Below are positions 45,281-56,889 of a stretch of 64,000 nucleotides of DNA, piece after piece (positions within the stretch are counted from its first letter, which is position 1; each line of letters begins with the position of its first letter). The translations under genes and the position numbers were made by a program. The notes under the pieces were generated by a model. It saw only the letters and a list, made by a program, of their open reading frames with translations, did not search any database and was not told the origin of the DNA. Source of the stretch: Cheiracanthium punctorium (taxonomy: Eukaryota; Arthropoda; Arachnida; Araneae; Cheiracanthiidae). The DNA lies in assembly GCA_038373885.1 (NCBI GenBank), contig JAWZYV010002522.1, forward strand, positions 372,001 to 436,000. Direction: 5' to 3'.

Positions 45281-45574
45281 CATTCTAACGGAAACAATAG
45301 TTTTTGTTGTTTTTTTTTGTCTGGGAAGGTTGAAAGTTTTTAGCCTTATTTGTTACTGTGTCCATGTGTTATTGGAATCTATGATTTAACCGTTTTGAAA
45401 CATGGAGCCCCGTTATTATCCAGTTTGCGTCTTGCTTGAAACTCCGTTTAACACATGGAAAGAAGATAATAAACGACAACCACTAAAAGAAAATAGACCG
45501 ACACCAAAATTGTCCATTCATAAGAAAAAAGCAGGTTCGTCTCAGCATGGTCGTAGCTTCCATTTCTCATGATA

Positions 45575-46080
45575 TGCACTATTCTCGTGGCTATGGGGCA
45601 GTTTTTATTTACAAAAAAATGTTTTGTTGGCCGTGTTTAATTGTTGAGATAAAAAAGACCGTTTGGAATGGTACTGGATAGGATGGATTAACCACCATCA
45701 CACGAGCACGTAAAACACATGAAAGCTCAATCGAGCATTTAAAAAATTCTTTAAAATTTAAGGAGTTGATAAGAAGTGGGAGCTAAATTGCTGACGCATT
45801 AAAGGAAAACTCTCGACTTTATATTGCTGAATTTATCAAGAAGGTAAGCCTGAATAGACGCTTCATGCAATTACCCATCAAAGCAGTATTGTTTTTAAGT
45901 AAGCAAGAACTGGCATTAAGAGGACATGGCGAGCGAGAAAATTCTTTAAACATGGGGAATTTTAAAGAGCTTTTAAAATTAATGATATCTGAATTAAAAC
46001 AACGCCTTTTTATGAGGACATCACTGACTGATTCGCAAGTTTAAAAGAAAAGAGGATTGATTTGACTTATAAAAAATAAG
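45575..46080 (+). pseudogene. hAT transposase remnant, ZMYM1-like N-terminal region
   Basis: The + strand reads HESSIEHLKNSLKFKELIRS, then after one stop IADALKENSRLYIAEFIKKV, RRFMQLPIKAVLFLSKQELA and RGHGERENSLNMGNFKEL. This succession is characteristic of the large hAT-derived proteins annotated as zinc finger MYM-type 1-like or DUF4371. In-frame stops and a frameshift upstream (45600-45720) make it a pseudogene. The dimerisation and catalytic regions are absent. Confidence 0.75.
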
Positions 46081-46480
46081 TAAGTTTTCTTTTTTTTTCC
46101 TTCTTTTCTTCTCAAGTTATCATTACAAAAGAAAATTCTCAGGAAACTTCGAATCAGACACGGATTAATGCAATTTTGAGGATAGGAGCGGATGGTTGAA
46201 ATTTATGTCCATTTTATGGAAGTAAAATAGTATCTCTTACATTTTTATGTAATTTCTTTTCTTCCGATGTCATTTATTAATTTAAAGTTTATCAGCAGTC
46301 TCTCAATATCTACTTTTTCAGAAAGTAAACTTTCAACTTCATTTTTGAATGAAGTTAAAACTTCTTCTGATGCAATGAGTTGTTTGGAAGTTGTTCTTTG
46401 GAAAATTTGTGGTGGCGTCATCTATGCTTTTACTATTCAACCGTTGACTGTTACTTTTAAATAAAATAACAGTTAAACAC
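46081..46480. repeat. Inverted-repeat partner of 46880-46940; otherwise unassigned
   Basis: About 60 bp at 46205-46265 (CATTTTATGGAAGTAAAATA, then CTTACATTTTTATG-AATTTCTTT) are complemented at 46880-46940. The pair may be the arms of a further MITE that encloses 46270-46880. Confidence 0.5.
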
Positions 46481-46494
46481 GTACATTAGGGTGC

Positions 46495-46810
46495 AACGAA
46501 AAAAATCAGCCTTTGATGTTCAATTTGTAAGAGCGCGGAAAAGTTGCCTTTTGGTGCAGATAAGATAAATTAAAAGTATGAAAATTTTTGGAGTACGTCT
46601 TTAGGTGCCACAAGGACGTTAAAGTTTCAGAAAATTGAAAAATTTTGCTACATTTTAAAGCTTTTATACGAAAAAATCAACTTTTGATTTTTAATTTGTA
46701 ATAGTGCAGGAAAGCTGTCTGTTGGTCTAGATAAGATAAATTAAAAATATGGAAATTTTTGTAGTACGTCTTGAGGTGCCGCATGGAAGGTACACTTTCA
46801 TAAAATTGAA
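46495..46810. repeat. Two tandem units of about 185 bp
   Basis: The blocks AAAAATCA-CTTTTGAT, AATTTGTAA-AG-GC-GGAAA, GATAAGATAAATTAAAA-TATG and GTAGTACGTCTT-AGGTGCC occur twice in the same order (from about 46505 and 46673). No protein is encoded. Confidence 0.65.
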
Positions 46811-47343
46811 ACTTCAGCTCTCAAGGGCGGATTAAAGGGGCGGAGGCGGAGGGGGCGACCGCCCCCCTCCCCCCACGAGAAGAAAGAAATTAATGTAAAA
46901 GATTCTATTTTACTTCCATAAAATGGATGTATATGTCAATCTTCTAACTAACCTCCCCCACCGACAAACTTGCAATAATCCACCTCTGCTTTAGTTACAT
47001 TTTCTAGTGCTGGCGCTGACACTACCAGTACTAGAACATTCGCTCTTGTGCTGAAACTACATGAGTCAGCACCAGAGCGAATGTTATGAGTGGGGAAAGG
47101 GGGCGGGAGGCGCAATTTTGTCTGAAATTTAATGACAAGCTCAGAGCAGATGTCAGGTCAGTAGCTTTGTCATTATCTAACAGATTAATGTAATATTTTG
47201 TTAGTTTGCGTTCTACTCTATTACCGTGAGTAAAAATGGCTCAGTCTAAATTAGAGAAGGCAAGACAAATATCTGAACGTACCATATTTGTGAGATATTG
47301 ATTTGCGTGAAGTTGAACTGCCTACTTACGAATATATTATGAA

Positions 47344-47560
47344 GTGCTATTATGGAACATAACCTCCGTCACTTATAAAGGAACCAAGTCCAAATTTTTA
47401 GGCCAAGTAACACCAAAATCTGGTACCAGGAAAGAAATAGCAAACAGGATACTGGAATACAAACTTATGAACTTCACAGCTACTGGGTGTGATGGAATCG
47501 TTGTAAACACTAAACATAGTAATGGTGCGATTTCTTTGACGGATAAGGAAATAAGAAAAC
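47344..47560 (+). pseudogene. Fragment of a transposon-associated uncharacterised protein
   Basis: The + strand frame includes ATGCDGIVVNTKHSNGAISL. I associate this pattern (GCDG..NT....GAI) with repetitive uncharacterised proteins in arthropod genomes, but I cannot name the family. The upstream side is broken. Downstream, CAGTGGCGTAGCCAGG at 47560 looks like a hAT terminus, so the frame after that is a different element. Confidence 0.4.
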
Positions 47561-47692
47561 AGTGGCGTAGCCAGGCTTTTTTTAACAGGGGTTGCTCCAA
47601 AAATTTCCGACGAATGTCATTTATATCAATTTAAAAAAGCAGGGATAAGATCCCCTTTCCCGTGTCTGTCTCTCATTTCGGGAGGGGGGAGG

Positions 47693-47940
47693 GTCTGGAC
47701 CAGACTTCGTGCCGATTACGCAGATGTGTAATCGATTACGATTACGATTAATTTTCAATTTCAGATCAAGATTACGATTACCTGGAAAATATTTTGTCGG
47801 GATTACGATTATATTACGATTACAATAAAAATCCAATTTTCCGATTACGATTAGACTATGATTATGTAATCCATGAAAACTTTCGATTACGATTATATCT
47901 GAGTCCGATTACGATTAAATTACGATTACAAAACTTTCTT
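47693..47940. repeat. GATTACGATTA array, copy 1
   Basis: Dozens of GATTACGATTA/TAATCG words occur in 47712-47940 with short spacers. The array is preceded by GGTCTGGACCAGACTTCGTG. It is a degenerate short-period array, not the arthropod telomere repeat TTAGG. Confidence 0.8.
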
Positions 47941-49150
47941 TTTTACACTTCTGGCGCTGACATAATGTGTAAAGTTTACAAAACAGAACAGAATTATGGG
48001 TCCGGCAGACCGGAGGCAAGAAATTATTATAATTGACAAGAAAATTTAAAATACGCTACGTAATATATTCAAGAGTAAAAATAGTGAAGTTTCTATAGAT
48101 CGAGAAATCAACGGTATTTTCAACAAAGACGATGCATATCCCCTCCCCCCGTATTGCGCCTATGATAGTTAATATGAGTTCTGTGAGGAATCAAGCTTAT
48201 AATATACGTTAAGTAGAAAAGGTATATGTAATTAGTCTCACTATATTTGAATTCCAAACTGATGATAGTTGACAACAATTCAAGTTTGAGGGCCTCACAT
48301 TTTTTTGGGTGACAATATTTTACTGTATCAAATTTACTCATAATCAAGGAATTACTTCAACTTTGCTCACTTTATGTTGTTAATTTTTGTAGATTACTGA
48401 TAAATGACTATAGCCGGTAAATTTGGGGGATTTTTTTCTTCTGTTGTACAAACAAATAAATGAATTAGATTTGCAAAAACTATGTTTTTCATAAAAGTTG
48501 TAACTAAATAGTAAACATTTTACAGTGACACTTATCAACTTTAGAACCATACAATCTAACTCTTATCATTGTTATCTAAATCTTTCAAGTTTGTAACTAT
48601 GATGATACTTCTCTAAAATATACGATACATACCCTTATGGGCATTTAACTGGTACTCATTTTGAATTTCAGTTGCATGTACGGAAGAGGGTGAGAAGATC
48701 ATAAAAGTGAAAAATCGAGCATTTTAGTTATATTCATAGGATATAATTAATTAGATTAGAAATTAGGAAAGATATTAGTCGTCTTTGTTTTTTACTTTTT
48801 CTAAGAAATGAATTCTCTCCGATACTTTTCAATCATTAAGAAGTTTATTATAAAAGAAATATCAGAAAATTATTAAACATGTTAATTTGACAGTTATTAG
48901 CTATCTACACAGTATTTTCAATAAAAGTGAATTGTAAATATGTTTATCAGAATTATGAAAAAAAAAATTCTAAATAAATCATTGCATATATCACTTTAAA
49001 TATTTTTATTTAGCTTAATGAAAACTAAATTTTCAAAATTAGCATCTTTCAGTAAGGCTCATGAAGGAGAATAAAACTTCTCCGCTACACAAATTATGTA
49101 ATGTGATATGAAATCTGAAATCTCTTAATAACTAATTTTGAAAGTTTAGC
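47941..49150. other. AT-rich DNA, no gene recognised
   Basis: No convincing frame or repeat family was recognised. Confidence 0.4.
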
Positions 49151-49405
49151 AGGGATATATATCCCGATATCCCACTCCCTGGTTATTCTCCTGGAGTGAT
49201 ATATATTCCTGCAGGGATATATATTCCTGCAGTGGCGTAGGAAAGGGAGGGGGGCTTTGGGGCTCGAGCCACCCCTATACCTTTGGAAGATGATAGAAAA
49301 TAATCATATATATGTGTGTCTTTTTCAGTGTCCAGAATCGATGAGCCCCCCCCCCCCCAAAAAAAAAAGAAACAACCGAATTGCTACGCTACTGCGCCCC
49401 TGCGA
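49150..49405. repeat. Degenerate CAGGGATATATAT repeats and a possible hAT-like segment
   Basis: GCAGGGATATATATCC-type words recur at 49150-49230. From 49231, CAGTGGCGTAGGAAAGGGAG and the ending GCTACGCTACTGCGCCCCTG look like hAT-style inverted termini. The 8-bp flanks do not match, so the boundaries are uncertain. Confidence 0.45.
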
Positions 49406-51506
49406 TGAAGAATCGGATTGAGGGGAGACCTAGCGTTGAATTTAAGCCGATAGAAGACCAATTTTGTATATATGGCGAACGCGCACATTAAATCTGAAGG
49501 GCCAGATATCATTAATCTGGGTTTGGTCATTCTGATTTAAATACTACTTAAACTACAAGGCAGTCTATTTATGTAGAATCATAAGTAGATGGCATTTGTA
49601 TAATAGCAGACAATATATTAATTGTGTCACTATTTCAATACATAAACTTCTATTGTATTTTTATGGCAAAAAAAAATTATAATCATCAAAATAATAAATA
49701 GGGATTATTTTCGAGGGATGGTGTGTGAATAAAAGGTCTGAAAATAAAAAATAAGAACAATAATTAATATTTATTTAAATGAATCAAATAAAATGCATAA
49801 AATACTTAAGCATTTTAAATGATGCATGAATCAAAAATTAATTTTGAAATCTCCTTTCTCCTTGAGTCAAATAGTTACAGTTACCAGAAAAATATATTTG
49901 AAACTTATTCATATTTTTAACCGAATTAAAAAATGTAATGATTTACAGTGTATACATTAAAATAATTTTTAGTTTTAAAAAATTCTACTCGCAGGTACAG
50001 GGTTACGTACTACATTTTATTTTAAAATTATCTTATATAAGGGGTGTATATTTTATAACTAGTAATTAAACTGTTTAAACTAAAAATTTAAATACAAAAA
50101 TTATGAATACATGTTTTCCAGAGTGACCAATATATTTTTTTTAGAGGAAACCAAAAGCTTTCTAGGAAATCCCCCCCCCCTTATCGCCTATCGAATTACA
50201 CTGAAATTGAATTATTGAATTACACGTGTGTCTTCCCTCATTTCTGGAAAACAATGTACTTTAAACCTCATAATTCAAATGAATACCCCGTTCCACTTTC
50301 CACCCCCCTTTTCCGCGAAACAAAAGAAATTTATTTAAAGTATTTAATTAAATTATTACACAAATAACTTTTGAGGTGGCGTTTTTTTCCTACATTCAAA
50401 ATTTTTCATACTCTGAATGACCCTCCTCCCCATCCCAATAAAAGCACTTGTATGTGCGCCCCTTTATAAGCCCTTTCAAAATTTAGAAAGCCTACTTTGA
50501 TTAACCTAATTTATTTATTTATTATTTATTTATTTTTTGACAGAGAAAAGAAATTACTACACATTGCACTTTTATTACAAAACAAATTTGTACCAAGTAA
50601 TCACACACACACACACTATAAAATTATTATGTGTATGACACTGCTACATAAATAACACTCTAAAACACAATAAACATAACACTTCGAAAGTTAAACAGTA
50701 AATTATGATAATTAAATTTTGACCAAAATTAAGATTCTAAACAAGTAAACAATGTATACCAAAAATAAATTTTATTTAATTAATGCAGCGCATTTTAGTC
50801 AGATCAATGAAACATGTATTAAACGGAATTGGAAAAGACCAGGGAATATTTTCGTGAATATTATCGTTTTCCCCTTAATATAGAAACCTTTTAAATGCAG
50901 TTTTTCAATTAATATATGTACTCATTTTATAATAATCTATACAACAAATAAATACTCAAGAAAAAATATCCAAAATTACCTCCATATGTGTATTTAAGTT
51001 GGAGTTAGTCTTTTTTGACACTGGCATCTGTACTAAGATAGTGCATTTATATTTTTTGAACTCCTTTCCTTTTTCATTATTTTTATTTTCTTGAAATTCA
51101 AAAAAAATCTTGAATTTTTTTCGTGTAGGCATTGCTGTTTTTTTCTTCACAGTCGCAAATTGAAATGAGATAAAGCAAAGATCTGCAATAGCAGAAAATA
51201 CACCTCTTGTGTACCCCCCAGGAATTCCCACGTCCACCCCCAATTTCTGGGAGGTCTGTCCATTCTAGTCAGTCACCCACCACAGTCAGCATAAAAAAGA
51301 ATGGTCATCCCGGGAAAAAAAAGGGAGCTCTGCTTCTCTTATCTTTGTCCCGTACGAACTACGATGGCAGAATAATGCCCTCCCCCCTCCCCTCTTCCCC
51401 TGAAAGGTTAAAAAATAGGAAACTTCCTGTCTTCAGGGCATGCAGATTTTTCGATGCTTTGCTTCTCCGAGAAATTTTTTTTCCCAGCAAGCAGAACAAA
51501 AAATAA
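49406..51506. other. AT-rich DNA, no gene recognised
   Basis: Homopolymers and a short CA microsatellite at 50602-50616. Two overlapping frames of under 100 codons at 50956-51506 are on opposite strands and show no motif. Confidence 0.4.
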
Positions 51507-51782
51507 ATCTGGGCGCCCGTAATCGTTTCATAATCGTCTTGTAATCTAAGCGATTACGACTACAGGCTCTAAGATTACGACTATCTGGCAAATGAAATTT
51601 CTAGATTACGATTAGACTACGATTACACGAAAATATAAACTTTCAGATTACGATTAGCTTACGATTACATAAAAATTCAATTGTCGGATTACGATTAGAC
51701 TACGATTACATGAGAAAATGTAATCGATTACAATCGATTACGATTACACGACTACGATTACACGAAGTCTGGTCTGGACCCC
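51507..51782. repeat. GATTACGATTA array, copy 2
   Basis: The same GATTACGATTA words as copy 1, in the same orientation. Here the array is followed by CACGAAGTCTGGTCTGGACC, the complement of the sequence preceding copy 1. The two arrays are therefore direct while their outer borders are inverted. Confidence 0.8.
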
Positions 51783-53534
51783 TAAATACCCCTCCCCCTT
51801 GATAAACATTTCGTAGCCAACGAAAGAAAAATGCTAAAAATTATTGTTTGTCTCGTTATCTATGAAATTTCATACTAATACATAAATAATTATACATATT
51901 TTTAAAATTTAAATGAAATATTTAGAAATTTCAGATTGTTGCATTCTTTTTTCTCTGTTCTCTACGAGAGTACTTCTCTCTCTTCTTCCTCTTTTACAGT
52001 TGACAAGGAGCATTTATTCTGGAATTCTTCATGCATTCTAAATTCACCATAGTAAAATCTACATCTGCTTTAACATTTCCTTTTTGGGTTTTCTCACAAC
52101 CAAAAGTAACCGCCAACTTAATCTCTGAATTTCATTTTTCGTGTTACTCGACCCCATCAACAGTAAAATCAACTCCAACAGTAAAATCGCTCGTTTCTTA
52201 GACATGTCTCTTCTCTGACCTACAACAATCGTACTTGATGTGTACTTGTACTTGCTATCGATTTAGCAATAGAGCGAATGGTTTAGAAGAGTGTGGTTTT
52301 TGTTTACTTTACTTCCGGAAAAATGCAAAAGTTTTTTCGGACAGGGAACCGCGACCGGTCGTTGATAGAGGGTTGCGTGATCTCTTATAGAGGATAGAAG
52401 ATCTTTTAACATTAAGTAGATAGGGTAAAAAATCGGTGTCTTAAGAAATTTGTCATCGGAGGAGGGAGTCCTTCCTAGAAGTTTCACTGCATACTGAGAA
52501 GTTTTTTTTTTTTTTTTAATTTAAGTTCAGTTAAGGCCTGTAGCTAAACTTCATAGTTTTCAAAAGGGAACTTTCAATCACCGATGACCACAAACAAGGC
52601 GTCCTCGTTCACCTGAAAAATTTCCAAAATTATTCCATCCTGTTGCTTTTTAAAATGTTATGTAATCCAAACTGTGAGGGACCCTAAACTATTTTACTTT
52701 TCTCCCCTGAAAGCCTGATAAAGAGTCTTGTTTTATATATAGTGCGGCTTTGAAATGAGAAAACAATTACAGATGGTCTGATATTGGTATTAATGTCATT
52801 GCGTAAATAAGATTTTGAGTGTGTGCCTACAGATAAGTTTAAGTACGAAAATGTAAAATGTTTTCAAAATATTTTTTAAAGCTTTCATCACGGAATATTA
52901 AACAGATGTGCATAAAATTGTTTTTAAAATATGTTTAAACATCAATTTGAAATTGCATTTAAATATTTTATTTAAATATGGATTAAACATTTTAATTATT
53001 CAGAGTTGCAACATTGTTATTATCATTAGAAACTTTTCATTTAATTTAAATTGTTAGTTTTAAGATTCTTTTAAACAATTGGTTTTAAGACACCCCCCCT
53101 CCCCCGAAAAAAAAAATCCTAGGTGTAAGTAGACGCTATGCCCCACCCCTCCGCAACGCTTTAAATTCTTTTGCATCGAAAGTCTTCATTTTGCATTTCA
53201 GTTGAATTGATGGGAACATATTTTTACGCAATGCACACGCACATTGGTTGAACTCCATTTCCAGTGTTATTGAGAGTTAGATAATATCGCCAAATAACCA
53301 CACACACACACACCATCGACCTTGAACTGAAGTTCAAGACCTTCAGTTCATCGACTTTCAGTTCAAGGTCGATGCCCCCCACACACACACATTACCCTAT
53401 TCTTATGAAGTTTTTTTGGATCGGAAACTAGCTTCATATTGTGTATAGTCAGCGCCATCTATCTGTATGTTTTTGAACTACAACTGTTCTTGCAATAATA
53501 AAAAAAGAAATCTGATCTCCCTCTAATCCTATTC
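51783..53534. repeat. Mostly unassigned; palindrome in a CA microsatellite at 53298-53391
   Basis: CA repeats at 53298-53312 and 53380-53391 are separated by an insert with perfect 18-nt arms (CATCGACCTTGAACTGAA at 53314-53331, complement at 53357-53374) and a 25-nt loop that repeats pieces of the arms. The rest is AT-rich with no gene. Confidence 0.6.
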
Positions 53535-53734
53535 GTTCAATCCAGGGACGTATTTAGAGGGGAGGTGTTCAGGGGGTCCGGACCCCCCCCCCCCTCCGAA
53601 ATTTTGAGTTTTGTTAGAAAAATGATAATTATAGTCTTTTGTGAAAAATTCTGCCTTTTTTACCGTTTGGACCCCCTCCGAAATTTTTGGGACCCCCTCC
53701 AAAATGTTTTTCTGTATACGTGCCTGGTTCGAAC
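53535..53734. mobile_element. hAT-type MITE, 184 bp, in the intron before the tetraspanin exon
   Basis: The element spans 53543-53726, beginning CAGGGACGTATTTAGA and ending TCTGTATACGTGCCTG, its near complement. Flanks GTTCAATC and GTTCGAAC match 6/8. The interior has GGACCCCC and CTCCGAAATTTT words. It ends 99 bp before the tetraspanin exon. Confidence 0.65.
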
Positions 53735-53825
53735 AAGTTTTTTCTTTCATTATTTGCTCTTTTTAATGAACTTTTAAAGTATGCACCCAGCAGCTGTGTG
53801 TATATGTATTTTTGTTTCATTTCAG

Positions 53826-54014
53826 ATTTTAGGGGGTTTTGGTGCAGGAATTGGATTCTACGTGCACTTTTACCTAATGTTACCAATTCAAGGACTCATC
53901 TTCGTACAATTCAGCCCTACTTTCATGTTCATAGTAATGGGAATGCTTCTCTTCATAGCAGCTACATTTGGATTCGTTGGTGCCTGGAGAGAAAATATGT
54001 GCTTCGTTAGATGG
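53826..54014 (+). CDS. Tetraspanin-like protein, one internal exon
   Basis: The exon encodes the end of the first membrane helix (ILGGFGAGIGFYVHFYL), a short extracellular loop (MLPIQGLIFVQFSPTF) and the second helix (IVMGMLLFIAATFGFVGAW) ending in RENMCFVRW. A G..G..REN.C signature after a second helix is the hallmark of tetraspanins, four-pass membrane organisers. The acceptor TTTGTTTCATTTCAG ends at 53825. Donor candidates are GCAAGT at 54015, giving a 189-nt phase-0 exon, and GTACAA at 54019. The Cys pair usually just before the Gly of this motif is missing. Other exons are outside the window or unrecognised. A retained pseudo-exon is possible, but the undamaged frame and splice site argue against it. 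Confidence 0.75.
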
Positions 54015-54566
54015 GCAAGTACAAATGTCAAAATAGCAGCACAATGCACTGTGCATTATTAGAGTAAACCAAACTTTTCATTAAACATATTTTGCGCATA
54101 TGAAACAAAGGTTTTCCTCATAATAGTGGAATAACTAATCTTAAGTTTGAAATAGCCAGTTCTGGATAAAGCCAGTGGCCTGTAGACGTAGGCTTAACTT
54201 GCTAGGTAAGAGAGGGCAATTGCCCCCCCCCAATTAAAAAAAAATAGATATAACCTATTTCAAAATGATATTTCCTGCAATAGGAAACATCCCCCCCCCC
54301 AACCGATGTTACATGCCAGTTTACGCCAATGCCTGTAGCAAGTACAGTAAATGCCGCTTAATGAAATCACCTCGGGACCAAGTTTTTGATAACAATAAGC
54401 GATTGAACAAAAACTTAATGATTGAGCTTAAGTAGTATTATTTAGATAACTAATTATTTATGATAAAGTGGAAACTTACCTACGTTAAAATGGAAACGCA
54501 CCTACGATAAAATAGAATAGTGTGGCACAAAACATTTATTAAAAGAATTTGGTAATTTTTTCTGTG
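54015..54566. other. Presumed intron, with a repeat interrupted by the BEL/Pao element
   Basis: C-run patches at 54223-54232 and 54290-54300. The phrase GATAACAATAAGCGATTG occurs at 54388 and again at 61161, on the other side of the BEL/Pao element, so flanking DNA belongs to a related repeat. Confidence 0.4.
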
Positions 54567-54853
54567 TGTTTGAGCGCCTCTGTCTGCAGCATCTGTCTTA
54601 AATCTTTTGAAGTGGCTCTCAAGTGGTTAGCAGCGGAGGGCCAGCTCTGCATTCTCGCTTCCCCCGGTCAGAACGGTACGAGACCGTGCACGAGATGCCT
54701 TGAGAGGCAAATGTGTGCTGTGGCGTTACGAGATATATACATGCTGCAGCAAAAAATTGTTAAATCCAGATTAAAATAAAGAGTATTTTTAATATACAGT
54801 CCACTTTATTCATTCAAAGTTTTTAGAGTTGTGCCTGAGCTGACGTGTGTACA
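54567..54853 (+). repeat. 5' LTR of the BEL/Pao element
   Basis: 287 bp, including AATAAAGAG (a polyadenylation-like signal) before the end. It is nearly identical to 60460-60744; differences are mainly single bases and homopolymer lengths. Confidence 0.92.
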
Positions 54854-54856
54854 TTT

Positions 54857-54874
54857 TGGTCCGTCTTCACGTGA
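54857..54874 (+). promoter_or_regulatory. Primer-binding site of the BEL/Pao element
   Basis: Three bases after the 5' LTR the sequence reads TGGTCCGTCTTCACGTGA. TGG fits a tRNA CCA end. The tRNA species is not assigned. Confidence 0.65.
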
Positions 54875-55081
54875 GACGGTTCCGGTGCCTTATGGATATA
54901 AATGAAGTTCCTTTGTTGTGTAACAAGTGACGAAGTAGGTGCTGAGCTTTTCTGGTCATTTACTCCCTTGAGATAATTTGTGTTATTATTCTTTAGAGTT
55001 AAGAGTTGTGTTTAGCCTTTAATTGAATTTATTTTTATCATTGTTTTGAGTTATAAATTAGTTATTGAGTTTGTTATAAAA

Positions 55082-56210
55082 ATGTTCAAAAACGCGAGAA
55101 AAGCTGATTTGCAGCTCGCTGCGATAGAGTTAGGAGAGGAAATAACAGAAAATGACAACGACAGAGCTTATTAATATTATAAAGGATACTGATAAATTCA
55201 AAAATGAACCAGAATTTGTATCAGGTCTCTTAGAGTGGATAATTGAGGACCGGAAAGCAGAATCACAGTTAGAATTACAATTAGAACAAACTAAATTAGA
55301 GAGAGCGAAAGCTGAGTTAGAACTGTCACGCTTGCAAACAATTCCAAAAACAGTTCCAAAAACTAGCGACGAATCAGAAAATAAAGTTGAGAGATATGAT
55401 TCATTAGATTCGCTAATAAAAAGTATAAGAACTCTAACGATTAAAATCCCGAGTCGACCAGAAGGATGGGGTCTGTTTTTTACTTCTTTAGAAAGATCCT
55501 TTGTTACAAAGAGCGTACCCGATGCACTTAAGGCGGAGATACTTTTGAATTTACTAGGTGAGAGAGCTTCAAACATAATTTCTTACATAAGAGATAATGA
55601 GTTAAATGATTATGATAAAGTGAAAAAAATCGTATTAAGAGAGTTCGAACCAACCGCCCAGTCATGTTTGGAGCAATTCAGAAAAACTACTAGGCAGGCA
55701 AATGAAACCCATGTACAATTTGCATCTCGTTTGACAACTAGCTTTGATTATTACTTAAAATTAAGAGAGGTGTCTGATTTTGAGAAATTAAAGCAATTAA
55801 TTGTATCAGACAAGTTGTTTCAAACATTAGACAAAGAAACAGCGTCTCATATCAGTGTTAGGCAGGCAGATACATGGTTTGATCCCATAACATTGGGAAA
55901 AGAAGCAGATCTATTTTTTGTGTCACGGGGAAAACTTTTAACGGAAGGTTTTAATCAAAATCCTCTAATTCGAGAAATGTGTCTAGAGTATTTTTAGCTG
56001 AGAGTAAGAGTTCAAAGTGTTGCCTTTGTTATGAAAATCACCCCTTATATAAATGCAAAAATTATATGGCCTTGCCTGTTTCTGAGAGAGTAGAGATAGT
56101 TAAGAAAAATAATTATTGCTTTTGCTGTCTTGGAAAACATTTAATTAATAATTGCAAATCAAAATTTTCTTGTTCTTTGTGCAAAAGAGATGGAAAAAAT
56201 AAAAGACATC
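55082..56210 (+). pseudogene. BEL/Pao Gag (DUF1759-type) with zinc knuckles
   Basis: The probable start is ATG at 55082 (MFKNARKADLQLAAIELGEE), a frame that stops at about 55174. The body continues in another frame from 55152 to about 55975: a coiled coil (QLELQLEQTKLERAKAELEL), then the capsid-like region (RPEGWGLFFTSLERSF, SCLEQFRKTTRQANETHVQF). A second shift near 55975 returns to the first frame for the Cys/His-rich part (CCLCYENHPLYKC, CFCCLGKHLINNC, CSLCKRDG). Two frameshifts make it non-functional as read. It would package the RNA in a living element. Confidence 0.85.
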
Positions 56211-56439
56211 ACTACTCATTACATTTCCCGAAAAGCGGTGAGTTTTTGCGACAAGAGAGCGCGGCCAATAACCCCGATTTGGTTTCCCCCCCTATTACAA
56301 GAGGTACAAGAGAGAGTACTTTGAGTGCGGAGGCACCAACATTCCAGCCAGCATCCTTGGCTAGCGTCGAATCTAATATAAACACATCGGTGCTCTCCTC
56401 GCGAGTAATAAATACATCAAAAACAACGCTCCTTAGCAC

Positions 56440-56854
56440 TGCAACTTGCTTAGTGAGAGATAACGTTGGTAATAATTTTAGAGTGCGTGCGATTTTGGAT
56501 CAAGGGGCAATGAATAACTACATGACTTCAGATTGTGCTAACAGCCTTAATTTAAAAAGAGAAAAAACTAATTTAACAGTTTGTGGAATTGGCGATACCT
56601 GCACAACAATTAAATCTGTAGTTAAAGCGACGATTTCCAACACTGAGGGAAATTACGAGAAAGAATTAGATTTTTTGATAGTATCCAAGATAACTGATTT
56701 CATGCCGTCAAAAACGTTTGAGATAAATATACCCGAGTTAAAATATGTAAACCTGGCAGATGAACACTTTAACAAACCAAGTCGCATACATTTACTTTTG
56801 AGCGCAGAAATCTTCTACGAATTGTTGCGACCTGGTCAAATTTGTTCCGACTAA
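56440..56854 (+). pseudogene. BEL/Pao aspartic protease (DUF1758-type), altered active site
   Basis: The frame reads RVRAILDQGAMNNYMTSDCA where the family normally has an LDSGSQ-type active site; the Asp remains but the following Ser is Gln. The domain continues through LDFLIVSKITDFMPS and LLLSAEIFYELLRPG, matching the second BEL/Pao copy (LVVEKITDFTPS, LLGASSFYQLLRP). It ends at a stop at 56852-56854 caused by a small indel. Confidence 0.85.
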
Positions 56855-56889
56855 CAGTAATTTAATCTTTCATCAAATACTGTTTTTGG

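Noticed and set aside
50956..51506. Two frames of 95 and 99 codons on opposite strands
   Set aside because: Overlapping, low complexity, no recognisable domain; the second runs into the GATTACGATTA border.
47693..51782. GATTACGATTA arrays as telomeric repeats
   Set aside because: The arthropod telomere unit is TTAGG; these words are different, degenerate and interstitial.
54549..54779. 76-codon frame at the BEL/Pao 5' LTR, also seen at the 3' LTR
   Set aside because: The frame exists in both LTR copies only because they are duplicates; it crosses the LTR boundary and has no known role.
55130..55576. 148-codon minus-strand frame
   Set aside because: Antisense to BEL/Pao Gag, which has the expected domain order on the + strand.
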